From: Bacillota bacterium
GTDB taxonomy: Bacteria > Bacillota > Clostridia > Oscillospirales > JAKOTC01
DNA: 7,680 nucleotides
Direction of reading: 5' to 3'
Assembly: GCA_029776465.1 (NCBI GenBank)
Contig: JAKOTC010000067.1
Coordinates: 1 to 7,680 of the forward strand
Every line of letters begins with the position of its first letter. Position 1 is the first letter of the stretch. A program made the translations under genes and the position numbers. Of this stretch, positions 1-5,391 are shown one piece after another. The notes below the pieces were generated by a model. The model worked only from the letters and a program-made list of their open reading frames with translations. It was not told the origin of the DNA and ran no database searches.

Positions 1-1028
1 ACACCTTGGAGGCTTATGCGCACGCGCTTTTGCAGGCAGCTGAATCCTATCGGGGTATTGCCGTTGACACTGTTTATTTCGGCGGCGGCACCCCCACCCT
101 TGCGGGAGCATCCTGGCTGGGGAGGACGTTATCCGAATTAAGCCGGATCTTCAGCATTCAGCCCAACAGCGAAATCACCTTGGAAGCCAATCCCGAAACC
201 GTGGATTCGGTGATGCTGGAGGCTTTAAGAAAAGATGGATTTAATCGTATCTCCTTCGGCCTTCAGACCACGGAGGACCACACCTTGGCTCTGTTAGGGC
301 GGCAGCATACTGCGGAACGTGGAAAACAGGCCGTGCTCTGGGCAAAGGAGGCGGGATTTGATAACATCTCGGCCGATATCATGCTGGGCCTTCCCGGACA
401 GACAGGAGACCGTGCTCTTGAATCCGTCCGCGAGATAGCGGCCCTGCCCCTGCAGCATATTTCAGCTTATCTGCTGAAAGTGGAGCCAAACACTCCCTTT
501 GGCAGGCAGAAAGACCGGCTGCCCCTGCCCCAGGAGGAAGAAACGGCCGATTTATATGAAAACACCGTTGAACTGCTGAGCAGCAACGGTTTTATTCAAT
601 ATGAAATTTCGAACTTTGCCAAACCCGGATACCGGTCCCGGCATAATTTGAAGTACTGGCACCTGCAGGAATATTTGGGTTTGGGCCCTGCCGCTCATTC
701 GTTTTTGAATGGAGAACGTTTTTATTATCCGAGATCTCTGACGGATTTTGTGGAGGAACCTCATAAAACCGTATCCGACGGACCCGGAGGCGGAGTTGAA
801 GAGTATATTGAAATGTCGCTGCGTTTGGTGGAGGGTTTGGATTTCGAGGACTATAAAAAAAATTACGGCGGAAAAGGGATTCAAAAAATTATCTCGATTG
901 CCGAAGGCTGGCAGAAAGCGGGTCTTTGCTCGGTTAATCAAAACAAACTGGCATTGACACCGAAAGGTTTTTTGGTTTCGAACAGCATCATCTCGGAGGT
1001 ACTGTATTTAGCCGAGTCTGACGATTGA
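1..1028 (+). CDS. hemW: HemW-like radical SAM protein (oxygen-independent coproporphyrinogen III oxidase-like), 5' end missing
   Basis: The frame is open from the window edge (codons from position 3) to TGA at 1026-1028, giving about 341 residues. HemW is usually about 370-390 residues, so some 40 N-terminal residues, including the CX3CX2C motif that binds the radical SAM 4Fe-4S cluster, lie before the window. The TTG at 6 is therefore not a credible start. Counting from it, visible marks are VYFGGGTPT (23-31), EANPE (60-64), RISFGLQT (81-88), DIMLGLPGQT (124-133), HISAYLL (151-157), YEISNFAKPG (199-208), HNLKYW (213-218), GLGPAAHS (225-232) and a C-terminal HemW winged-helix region (about 265-335) ending LTPKGFLVSNSIISE. 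The family is known for heme binding and a proposed heme-chaperone role; it is often misannotated as HemN, and true coproporphyrinogen oxidase activity is unlikely. In many Firmicutes hrcA-grpE-dnaK follow; here they do not. Confidence 0.93.
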   Translation, partial: TLEAYAHALLQAAESYRGIAVDTVYFGGGTPTLAGASWLGRTLSELSRIFSIQPNSEITLEANPETVDSVMLEALRKDGFNRISFGLQTTEDHTLALLGRQHTAERGKQAVLWAKEAGFDNISADIMLGLPGQTGDRALESVREIAALPLQHISAYLLKVEPNTPFGRQKDRLPLPQEEETADLYENTVELLSSNGFIQYEISNFAKPGYRSRHNLKYWHLQEYLGLGPAAHSFLNGERFYYPRSLTDFVEEPHKTVSDGPGGGVEEYIEMSLRLVEGLDFEDYKKNYGGKGIQKIISIAEGWQKAGLCSVNQNKLALTPKGFLVSNSIISEVLYLAESDD

Positions 1029-1046
1029 TTAGGATTCATGAACATA

Positions 1047-1080
1047 AAAATGGTTCATCCGATGAGCCCATTTTAGTTTA
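1047..1080 (+). terminator. Probable rho-independent terminator of hemW
   Basis: Nineteen bases after the hemW stop, AAAATGG (1047-1053) pairs with CCATTTT (1068-1074), and TTCAT with ATGAG (one U-G pair) closes the hairpin on a CCG loop, with one bulged C at 1067. The T-rich side of the stem runs into AGTTTA. The stem is imperfect and the U-tract is partly inside it, so this is probable rather than certain. Confidence 0.5.
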
Positions 1081-1108
1081 TACCATAAATTTCGAGCAGG
1101 TCGAGTTA

Positions 1109-1150
1109 TTGAAAGTGACGGCCGGCATGGGCCGCTTTCGAAAATTTTTT
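1109..1150 (+). other. Hairpin followed by a T-run in the hemW downstream gap
   Basis: GAAAG (1111-1115) pairs with CTTTC (1135-1139) and CGGCC (1119-1123) with GGCCG (1130-1134), leaving a TGA bulge and a GGCATG loop. T1109-T1110 can add a pair and a wobble at the base. Four A's and then six T's (1145-1150) follow. It could be a second terminator backing up the one at 1047, although the T-run begins about five bases after the stem. It could also be an RNA structure or binding site upstream of the next gene. CGAAAA and TTTTCG at 1139-1152 form a further near-palindrome. Confidence 0.4.
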
Positions 1151-1171
1151 CGCTCACCGCACTGAAAAGGT

Positions 1172-1197
1172 TAATGTTTAATATTTCCTGACGATAT
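1172..1197 (+). promoter_or_regulatory. Putative sigma-D (flagellar/motility) promoter
   Basis: TAATGTTT (1172-1179), ten bases, then GACGATAT (1190-1197). The Bacillus sigma-D consensus is TAAA, 14-16 bases, GCCGATAT; here it reads TAAT, 14 bases, GACGATAT, with one mismatch in each box. The GTTT after the -35 also fits the enteric sigma-28 form TAAAGTTT. Transcription would start near 1204, about 30 bases before the ATG at 1234, leaving just room for the ribosome binding site. I found no convincing sigma-A promoter in the same gap. The match is by eye against a degenerate motif. Confidence 0.5.
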
Positions 1198-1221
1198 CAC
1201 TCATAAGAAGTTTAATTGATG

Positions 1222-1230
1222 AGAGGTGGT
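1222..1230 (+). promoter_or_regulatory. Ribosome binding site that fixes the start at 1234
   Basis: AGAGGTGGT matches seven of nine bases of GGAGGTGAT and ends four bases before ATG at 1234. The frame is open upstream to TTG at 1216 and ATG at 1219, but both lie before this site and have no Shine-Dalgarno of their own, so the six extra residues are not expected in the protein. Confidence 0.7.
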
Positions 1231-1233
1231 AGA

Positions 1234-1866
1234 ATGAAGGGAATAACCCATATCCAAACCGGTGTCTATAGACCGGTGCGCAAAAGCCATGAGCCCATAA
1301 AAAAGACGACCGATCCTATCGAGAAAACCGACCGGTTAGAAAAATCACCCTCTGTTGATTCGGTTACATATTATTCGGATAGTATAGCGAAGGCTCCGTC
1401 AAAAAGAAATCTTTTGCCGAAAGAGCGGTCGGATTATGACAAAAAGATTTTTAATAATGCCATAAAAGAATCTGAAAGGACCCTTATAAGCTTTAGGAAG
1501 TTTATCCGAGAGATTCTTCGAAATCAGGCTAAATATTATTCTGCCAACTCCGGCCTCACCGATATCGGCGTGCCAAAGGCTGCAGCGGATGAGATTCAAC
1601 GCTTGAGCGGGATATATGGCACGGTTGAATGGACCGGAGAAGTCGGAAGCGGAGATTATTGGGGTGTTGATGCTACTGCTCAGCGGATCTTTGATTTTGC
1701 GTTAAAGTTGTCGGGTGGGGATGAAGAGAAGCTTGCCATCCTGAAGGATGCTATCTCAAAAGCCTTTTCAGAATGCGAACGGCTGTTCGGGGGAGCGCTT
1801 CCGGAGATCTCCTATCAGACGCGGGACAAAATTGACAGCCTGTTTCAAGAGTATCTTGAGGGCTGA
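1234..1866 (+). CDS. DUF5610-like protein, possibly motility-associated (function unknown)
   Basis: A 210-residue protein starting at ATG 1234, chosen for the ribosome binding site at 1222-1230. Residues 1-65 are basic, polar and probably disordered, with a loose repeat of K-K-T-T-D-P-I-E-K-T-D type. Residues 66-125 are mostly charged helix. The C-terminal block (about 140-210) contains DYWGVDATAQRI, a helix FALKLSGGDEEK, CERLFGGALPEIS and a closing helix ending FQEYLEG. This block resembles, from memory, the C-terminal region of proteins labelled DUF5610 or 'hydrogenase-4 component G' in clostridia. No signal peptide, membrane span or catalytic motif is visible. It is monocistronic, with hairpins before it and a strong terminator after it. 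The sigma-D-like promoter suggests expression with the flagellar regulon. By eye it is more AT-rich than hemW, dus and proBA. The gene call is firm; the family is moderately supported; the motility role is inference. Confidence 0.82.
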   Translation: MKGITHIQTGVYRPVRKSHEPIKKTTDPIEKTDRLEKSPSVDSVTYYSDSIAKAPSKRNLLPKERSDYDKKIFNNAIKESERTLISFRKFIREILRNQAKYYSANSGLTDIGVPKAAADEIQRLSGIYGTVEWTGEVGSGDYWGVDATAQRIFDFALKLSGGDEEKLAILKDAISKAFSECERLFGGALPEISYQTRDKIDSLFQEYLEG

Positions 1867-1894
1867 TTTCCGCATTACAAGCAAAAACCATATC

Positions 1895-1922
1895 GCCACA
1901 TCTTGCGGGATGTGGCTTTTTT
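1895..1922 (+). terminator. Rho-independent terminator after the DUF5610-like gene
   Basis: GCCACATC (1895-1902) pairs perfectly with GATGTGGC (1909-1916) around a TTGCGG loop, followed at once by six T's (1917-1922). An A-run (1884-1887) precedes the stem. It lies 28 bases after the stop at 1866 and isolates this gene from dus. Confidence 0.9.
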
Positions 1923-1943
1923 GTGTCTTTTCACGGGGTAGTA

Positions 1944-1952
1944 TGGTATAAT
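1944..1952 (+). promoter_or_regulatory. Extended -10 sigma-A promoter for the dus unit
   Basis: TGG then TATAAT (1947-1952) is a perfect extended -10 element. No good -35 sits at 17 bases: TGTCTT at 1924-1929 is poor, and TTGTGT at 1921-1926 is 20 bases away. Extended -10 promoters can work without a -35. Transcription would start near 1959, leaving a leader of about 183 bases before dus. It begins just after the T-run of the preceding terminator. Confidence 0.65.
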
Positions 1953-1982
1953 AATAAAGATCCCAGAAGGTTAGGCAATTAA

Positions 1983-2039
1983 ATGGTGGATGTGGCGTAT
2001 AAACCGGATGTTTTAAACGGAAAGATTTTTTATGGATGA
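1983..2039 (+). CDS. Possible 18-residue leader ORF in front of dus
   Basis: ATG at 1983 opens MVDVAYKPDVLNGKIFYG and stops at TGA 2037-2039. AGAAGG (1965-1970) could serve as a ribosome binding site but lies 12 bases away. Its end overlaps the start of the next small frame (ATG 2032). I recognise no family. It may be a leader peptide, the 5' half of a frame broken in the T-run at 2026-2031, or chance. Confidence 0.2.
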   Translation: MVDVAYKPDVLNGKIFYG

Positions 2040-2145
2040 TTTCAACGTTCTGTTGAAAGTTTGTCCGGTATGCCTTCAGTTGACGGATGAACTCGGGACG
2101 TATTATAATATCAATATAGCAAAAAAGATTTGGGGTAAAAAATGA
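2032..2145 (+). CDS. Possible 37-residue small protein coupled to dus
   Basis: ATG at 2032 runs to TGA 2143-2145, whose bases form ATGA with the dus start at 2142, the usual signature of translational coupling. The product has an acidic start (MDDF), a CPVC pair at residues 11-14, a central YYNIN and a basic tail ending KKIWGKK. CGGAAAG (2018-2024) is a weak ribosome binding site seven bases upstream. A CXXC pair alone is too little to claim metal or redox function. One base fewer in the T-run at 2026-2031 would fuse it to the preceding frame as a 53-residue protein. No family recognised. Confidence 0.35.
   Translation: MDDFNVLLKVCPVCLQLTDELGTYYNINIAKKIWGKK
2040..2058 (+). other. Hairpin in the dus leader
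   Basis: TTTCAAC (2040-2046) pairs perfectly with GTTGAAA (2052-2058) around a GTTCT loop, directly after the start of the small frame at 2032. A wider pairing of ACCGGA (2003-2008) with TCCGGT (2064-2069) would enclose it. No T-run follows, so it is not a terminator. It might affect translation of the small frame. Confidence 0.4.
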
Positions 2146-3110
2146 GTTTTAACTTTAATCATATAAAAGGCGCTGCCCTTGCCCCCATGGCCGGGGTGGC
2201 GGATTCGGCCTTTCGCTGCCTTTGTCGGTCGATGGGCGCAGCCTATACGGTCAGCGAAATGGTCAGTTGCAAGGGGCTGCATTATCAGGATAAAAAAAGC
2301 CGTGAACTGATGAACCTGCTGGAGGAGGAACGCCCCGCGGGAATTCAGCTTTTCGGGGATGATCCCGCTTTGATGGCGGAGGCCGCAAAGATCGCGCTGG
2401 AGTATCAACCGGAATTCATTGATATCAATATGGGATGTCCGGTTCCGAAGATGGCCGGAAACGGCAACGGCGCGGCGTTAATGAAGGACATCCAGCTTGC
2501 TGCGGCCATCACCGAGGCCGTAGTGAAAGCCGTTCCGATTCCCGTCAGCGTGAAATTTCGCAAGGGATGGGACAATCAAAGCGTCAATGCCGTGGAATTT
2601 GCCAAAGCCATGGAAGATTCGGGAGCGGCCGCAGTCACCGTTCACGGGCGAACTCGGGCCCAGATGTATGCCTTTCCGGTGGATTTGGAGATTATCGCCG
2701 CCGTGAAGGCCGCCGTTAAGATTCCGGTGGTGGGAAACGGCGGGATTTATACGGCTCAGGACGCGCTGAATATGATGAAGCAGACCGGCTGCGACTGGGT
2801 TTTGGTGGCTCAGGGCGCTTTGGGAAATCCCTTTCTGTTTGCAGAGATCAATGCTGCCCTTGAGGGGAAAACGATTGATCCCCCTTCCGTTGAAGAGCGG
2901 ATGGCGATGATGCTGAAGCAGGCCAGGTTGAGCTGTGAGCTGAAGGGAGAAAACCGCGGGATTCTGGAGGGCCGAAAGCATGCGGCCTGGTATTTAAAGG
3001 GTCTTTACGGGGCGGCACAGTTTAAGCGGAAAGCGGTGGAGGTTGCTTCGCTGACGGAGCTGGAGGCCCTTGCGGAAGAAGTGATCAGAGCCAATCATCA
3101 GCCGGTATAA
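2142..3110 (+). CDS. dus: tRNA-dihydrouridine synthase, DusB-type
   Basis: A 322-residue, full-length FMN- and NADPH-dependent flavoenzyme that reduces uridine to dihydrouridine in the tRNA D-loop; cytosolic. The TIM-barrel domain opens with LAPMAGVADSAFR (13-25) and has SEMV (38-41), the INMGCP segment (95-100) with catalytic Cys99, KMAGNGNGAALMKD (103-116), VKFRKGW (137-143), VHGRTR (167-172) with the conserved His, VVGNGGI (196-202) and GALGNPFLF (225-233). The helical tRNA-binding domain (about 255-322) contains ARLSCELKG and RKHAAWYLKG. ATG 2142 is set by TTTGGGG (2130-2135) six bases upstream and by ATGA overlap with a small frame. In flavin-binding motif xxARGA/GRGA, Arg is replaced by Gln224 (VAQGALGNP). 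DusB versus another Dus subfamily is judged from overall style, so only 'dus' is offered as a symbol. Confidence 0.95.
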   Translation: MSFNFNHIKGAALAPMAGVADSAFRCLCRSMGAAYTVSEMVSCKGLHYQDKKSRELMNLLEEERPAGIQLFGDDPALMAEAAKIALEYQPEFIDINMGCPVPKMAGNGNGAALMKDIQLAAAITEAVVKAVPIPVSVKFRKGWDNQSVNAVEFAKAMEDSGAAAVTVHGRTRAQMYAFPVDLEIIAAVKAAVKIPVVGNGGIYTAQDALNMMKQTGCDWVLVAQGALGNPFLFAEINAALEGKTIDPPSVEERMAMMLKQARLSCELKGENRGILEGRKHAAWYLKGLYGAAQFKRKAVEVASLTELEALAEEVIRANHQPV

Positions 3111-3142
3111 GGTGCTGACCGGCATGCGATTGCCTTTAAATA

Positions 3143-3167
3143 CAGACGGCGGGGATTCGTCGGTCTG
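3143..3167 (+). other. Hairpin after dus, without a T-run
   Basis: CAGACGGCG (3143-3151) pairs with CGTC-GTCTG (3158-3167) with one bulged G and one G-U pair around a GGGATT loop, 32 bases after the dus stop. CTTACAG follows instead of a T-run, so it is at best a weak terminator, or an mRNA 3'-end stem. The rest of 3111-3206 shows nothing else I can support. Confidence 0.35.
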
Positions 3168-3206
3168 CTTACAGGTGTAATATTATGGAATGCAATCTGC
3201 TTTGCC

Positions 3207-3235
3207 TTGACTTCATCACCTTCCGGGGATATAAT
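3207..3235 (+). promoter_or_regulatory. Sigma-A promoter of the proBA operon
   Basis: TTGACT (3207-3212), exactly 17 bases, TATAAT (3230-3235): one mismatch from the full consensus. Transcription should start near 3242, giving a leader of about 60 bases before proB, too short for a T-box or a large riboswitch. Confidence 0.85.
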
Positions 3236-3245
3236 AACTAAATAG

Positions 3246-3261
3246 TAATCAATATTGACTA
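3246..3261. promoter_or_regulatory. Putative operator palindrome at the proBA transcription start
   Basis: TCAATATTGA (3249-3258) is a perfect ten-base palindrome, extended by TA on each side across one mismatched pair to 3246-3261. It lies about 4 to 20 bases after the predicted start site, where a bound repressor would block transcription. AT-rich palindromes arise by chance easily, and I recognise no specific regulator for it. The TTGACT inside it (3255-3260) lacks a good -10. Confidence 0.3.
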
Positions 3262-3264
3262 TAA

Positions 3265-3283
3265 GATTTACGGTTTGTAAATC
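3265..3283 (+). other. Hairpin in the proB leader, just before the ribosome binding site
   Basis: GATTTAC (3265-3271) pairs perfectly with GTAAATC (3277-3283) around a GGTTT loop. It ends four bases before AAAGGGG, the proB ribosome binding site. It could act as a translation-modulating or stabilising stem; there is no T-run, so it is not an attenuator on its own. Confidence 0.45.
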
Positions 3284-3301
3284 CTGCAAAGGGGTAAGCG
3301 A

Positions 3302-4111
3302 ATGGAAAAATCTCTGGCGCTTGTCGTTAAAGTCGGCACTTCCACCTTGACACATGACAATGGTTCTTTAAATCTGCAGAAGGTCAGCGAATTGGTCAGA
3401 GTTTTGGCCGATTTGAAGAATATGGGCGCAAAGGTGGTTTTGGTCACCTCCGGTGCTGTGGGGGTGGGAACCTCCCGTCTACGCCTGCCCTGCCGACCTA
3501 AAGAGCTGCCCGAGAAACAGGCCGCTGCTGCCGTTGGGCAAAGCGAGCTGATGAATATTTACAGCCGCCTTTTCTCTGAATACGGCCACACGGTGGCTCA
3601 GATTCTCCTGACGCTGGACGTGATTGAGGATGAGGTCATGCGGAGAAACGCCGAGAACACCTTTGCCCGGCTTTTAGAGCTTGGCGTGGTGCCCATTGTC
3701 AACGAGAATGACACCATTTCTACATACGAAATTGAGCGGATGACCAGCTTTGGGGAGAACGACACCCTGTCCGCCATTGTGGCGCGCCTGGTGAAGGCCG
3801 ATAAGCTGGTGCTGTTATCCGACATTGACGGCCTATATGACAAGGATCCCCATAAAAACCCGGATGCCAAGCTGATTCCGGTGATTGAAAAAGTTGACAG
3901 TCATCTTCAGGAGATTGCCGGGGGCGCGGGAAGCGAGCGGGGAACCGGAGGAATGGCGACGAAACTTTCAGCCGCCATTATTGCCACCCAGGGCGGGATC
4001 CCTATGAGCATCATTAACGGTGAAAAACCGGAACTGTTATATGAGATTTACGAGGGGAAAAATCCCGGAACCTTGTTTTTACCTGAGAAGAGAGAGGAGA
4101 CCGGTCAATGA
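3302..4111 (+). CDS. proB: Glutamate 5-kinase, short form without PUA domain
   Basis: A 269-residue enzyme that phosphorylates L-glutamate with ATP to gamma-glutamyl phosphate, the first step of proline synthesis. It is a single amino-acid-kinase fold: VVKVGTSTLT (8-17) with the phosphate-binding Lys10, VTSGAVGVG (48-56), PIVNENDTIS (131-140) for glutamate binding, FGENDTLSAIVARL (150-163), LLSDIDGLYDKDP (171-183) and GTGGMATKLSAA (214-225). Proteobacterial ProB is about 367 residues with a C-terminal PUA domain; this one ends at residue 269, as in other short forms of Gram-positive bacteria, and shows no sign of truncation by mutation. ATG 3302 follows AAAGGGG (3288-3294). The stop overlaps proA as ATGA. 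Proline feedback inhibition, which works through the kinase domain, may be retained, but this cannot be read from the sequence. Confidence 0.97.
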   Translation: MEKSLALVVKVGTSTLTHDNGSLNLQKVSELVRVLADLKNMGAKVVLVTSGAVGVGTSRLRLPCRPKELPEKQAAAAVGQSELMNIYSRLFSEYGHTVAQILLTLDVIEDEVMRRNAENTFARLLELGVVPIVNENDTISTYEIERMTSFGENDTLSAIVARLVKADKLVLLSDIDGLYDKDPHKNPDAKLIPVIEKVDSHLQEIAGGAGSERGTGGMATKLSAAIIATQGGIPMSIINGEKPELLYEIYEGKNPGTLFLPEKREETGQ

Positions 4112-5364
4112 ACGAAGAACTGTTAGCTCTTTGCAAACGGGCAAAGAGCGCGGCTCCTACCCTTTCCGTGATGAGCACCGGCGAGAAAAACCGGGCCCTG
4201 AGGCTGATCAGCGAGGGGCTGGAGCGGGATAAAGAGTCTATTTTTGCCGCTAATGCGGCCGATGTGGAGGCAGCCCGTCAGAGCGGAACCCCTGCCGCTA
4301 TGCTGGATCGTCTTACCTTGACCCCTGCCCGCTTGGAGAGCTGCCGTCAGGGGATTGCCGAAGTGATTGCCCTGCCCGACCCGGTGGGACGAATCGAAAG
4401 CGGCATTTATCGGGACAACGGTTTGAAGATCATTAAAAACCGGGTGCCTCTGGGCGTGGTGGGTGTGATTTACGAAGCCCGCCCCAACGTTACCGTGGAT
4501 GTGGCGGCCCTCTGCTTTAAATCGGGAAATGTCTGCATTTTAAGGGGCGGCAAGGAAGCCCTCGGCTCTAACAAAGCCCTGACGGACAGCATTCGAAAAT
4601 CCCTCTCAGAGGGCGGATTTTCTCCCGACTATGTCCAATTGATTGAGAGCACCGACCGGGCTGTGACCAATGAATTTATGGCCATGCGGGGTTATGTGGA
4701 TGTTTTAATTCCCCGGGGAGGCGCCGGATTGATTCAGGCAGTGGTGGAGAACGCGAAAGTTCCGGTGATTGAAACCGGCGCGGGCATCTGCCATGTTTAT
4801 GTGGATGAGGGTGCCGACTTGGAACAGGCCGCCGTCGTAGTAGACAATGCCAAAACCTCTCGGCCCAGCGTATGCAACGCGGCGGACTGTCTGTTGGTTC
4901 ACCGCTCGGTGGCCGATGAATTTCTGCCCGTGGTAAAGGCTCGGCTGGATGCGCATCATGTTCAATTGCGCTGCTGCCCCGAGGCACTGAAAATCCTGTC
5001 TGGGCAGGAAGGGGTTGTCGCCGCCGGACCGGATGATTTTGACACCGAGTTTTTAGATTACATCCTGGCAGTAAAAGTGGTGGACAGCATGCAGGAGGCG
5101 ATGGAACATATCGCCCTGCATGGAACCGGCCACAGCGAAGCCATCATGACCCGGGATATGAACCGCGCCGAACTCTTCCTTCGCGGGGTGGATGCCGCCG
5201 CGGTATATGTCAACGCCTCTACCCGTTTCACGGACGGCGGGGTGTTCGGCTTGGGCGCCGAGATCGGCATCTCCACCCAAAAGCTTCATGCCCGGGGTCC
5301 CATGGGTTTGGAGGAACTGACCACCATCAAATACACCGTATATGGAAATGGACAGGTTCGATAA
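4108..5364 (+). CDS. proA: Gamma-glutamyl phosphate reductase
   Basis: A 418-residue, full-length NADPH-dependent enzyme of the aldehyde dehydrogenase superfamily. It reduces gamma-glutamyl phosphate to glutamate semialdehyde, which cyclises to pyrroline-5-carboxylate. The unstable acyl phosphate is thought to pass directly from ProB. Marks: PLGVVGVIYEARPNVT (114-129), SGNVCILRGGKEA (139-151), IPRGGAGLI (201-209), ETGAGICHVYVD (222-233), SRPSVCNAA (251-259) with catalytic Cys256, and the ProA signature from VNASTRFTDGG (368-378) through GAEIGIST (383-390) to GPMGLEELTT (397-406). The start overlaps the proB stop as ATGA and also has its own strong site, GAGAGGAGA (4092-4100). The third proline enzyme, proC, is not in the window. 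Confidence 0.98.
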   Translation: MNEELLALCKRAKSAAPTLSVMSTGEKNRALRLISEGLERDKESIFAANAADVEAARQSGTPAAMLDRLTLTPARLESCRQGIAEVIALPDPVGRIESGIYRDNGLKIIKNRVPLGVVGVIYEARPNVTVDVAALCFKSGNVCILRGGKEALGSNKALTDSIRKSLSEGGFSPDYVQLIESTDRAVTNEFMAMRGYVDVLIPRGGAGLIQAVVENAKVPVIETGAGICHVYVDEGADLEQAAVVVDNAKTSRPSVCNAADCLLVHRSVADEFLPVVKARLDAHHVQLRCCPEALKILSGQEGVVAAGPDDFDTEFLDYILAVKVVDSMQEAMEHIALHGTGHSEAIMTRDMNRAELFLRGVDAAAVYVNASTRFTDGGVFGLGAEIGISTQKLHARGPMGLEELTTIKYTVYGNGQVR

Positions 5365-5380
5365 TACCGACTGTCCGGAA

Positions 5381-5385
5381 AGGAG
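5381..5385 (+). promoter_or_regulatory. Ribosome binding site for a TTG start
   Basis: GGAAAGGAG (5377-5385) ends six bases before TTG at 5392. No ATG or GTG in the frame is equally well placed; the next in-frame ATG, residue 25 at 5464, has no Shine-Dalgarno. This decides for the TTG start. Confidence 0.75.
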
Positions 5386-5391
5386 CCCGCT

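Noticed and set aside
6..8. TTG at 6 as the hemW start
   Set aside because: The frame stays open to the window edge, and a HemW without the CX3CX2C cluster motif would be non-functional; the start is upstream.
552..941. A 129-codon open frame on the minus strand
   Set aside because: Antisense to hemW, whose conserved motifs span the same bases.
1216..1233. Start of the DUF5610-like gene at TTG 1216 or ATG 1219
   Set aside because: The only good ribosome binding site (1222-1230) lies downstream of both and points to ATG 1234.
1748..1951. A 67-codon plus-strand frame running over the terminator
   Set aside because: Overlaps the C-terminal block of the DUF5610-like gene in another frame and reads through a strong terminator.
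2478..2981. A 167-codon open frame on the minus strand
   Set aside because: Antisense to the conserved dus coding sequence; composition is typical of a shadow frame (Gly, His, Arg rich) with no motif.
3255..3283. A second proB promoter using TTGACT at 3255
   Set aside because: At 17 bases the -10 would be TAAATC, a poor match; both elements are better explained as parts of the palindrome and the hairpin.
3111..3301. A T-box or proline riboswitch before proB
   Set aside because: The promoter at 3207-3235 leaves only about 60 leader bases, and no AGGGTGG-type T-box sequence or terminator/antiterminator pair is visible.
4676..4987. A 103-codon Pro/Arg/His-rich frame on the minus strand
   Set aside because: Shadow of proA across its catalytic region; low-complexity composition typical of antisense frames.
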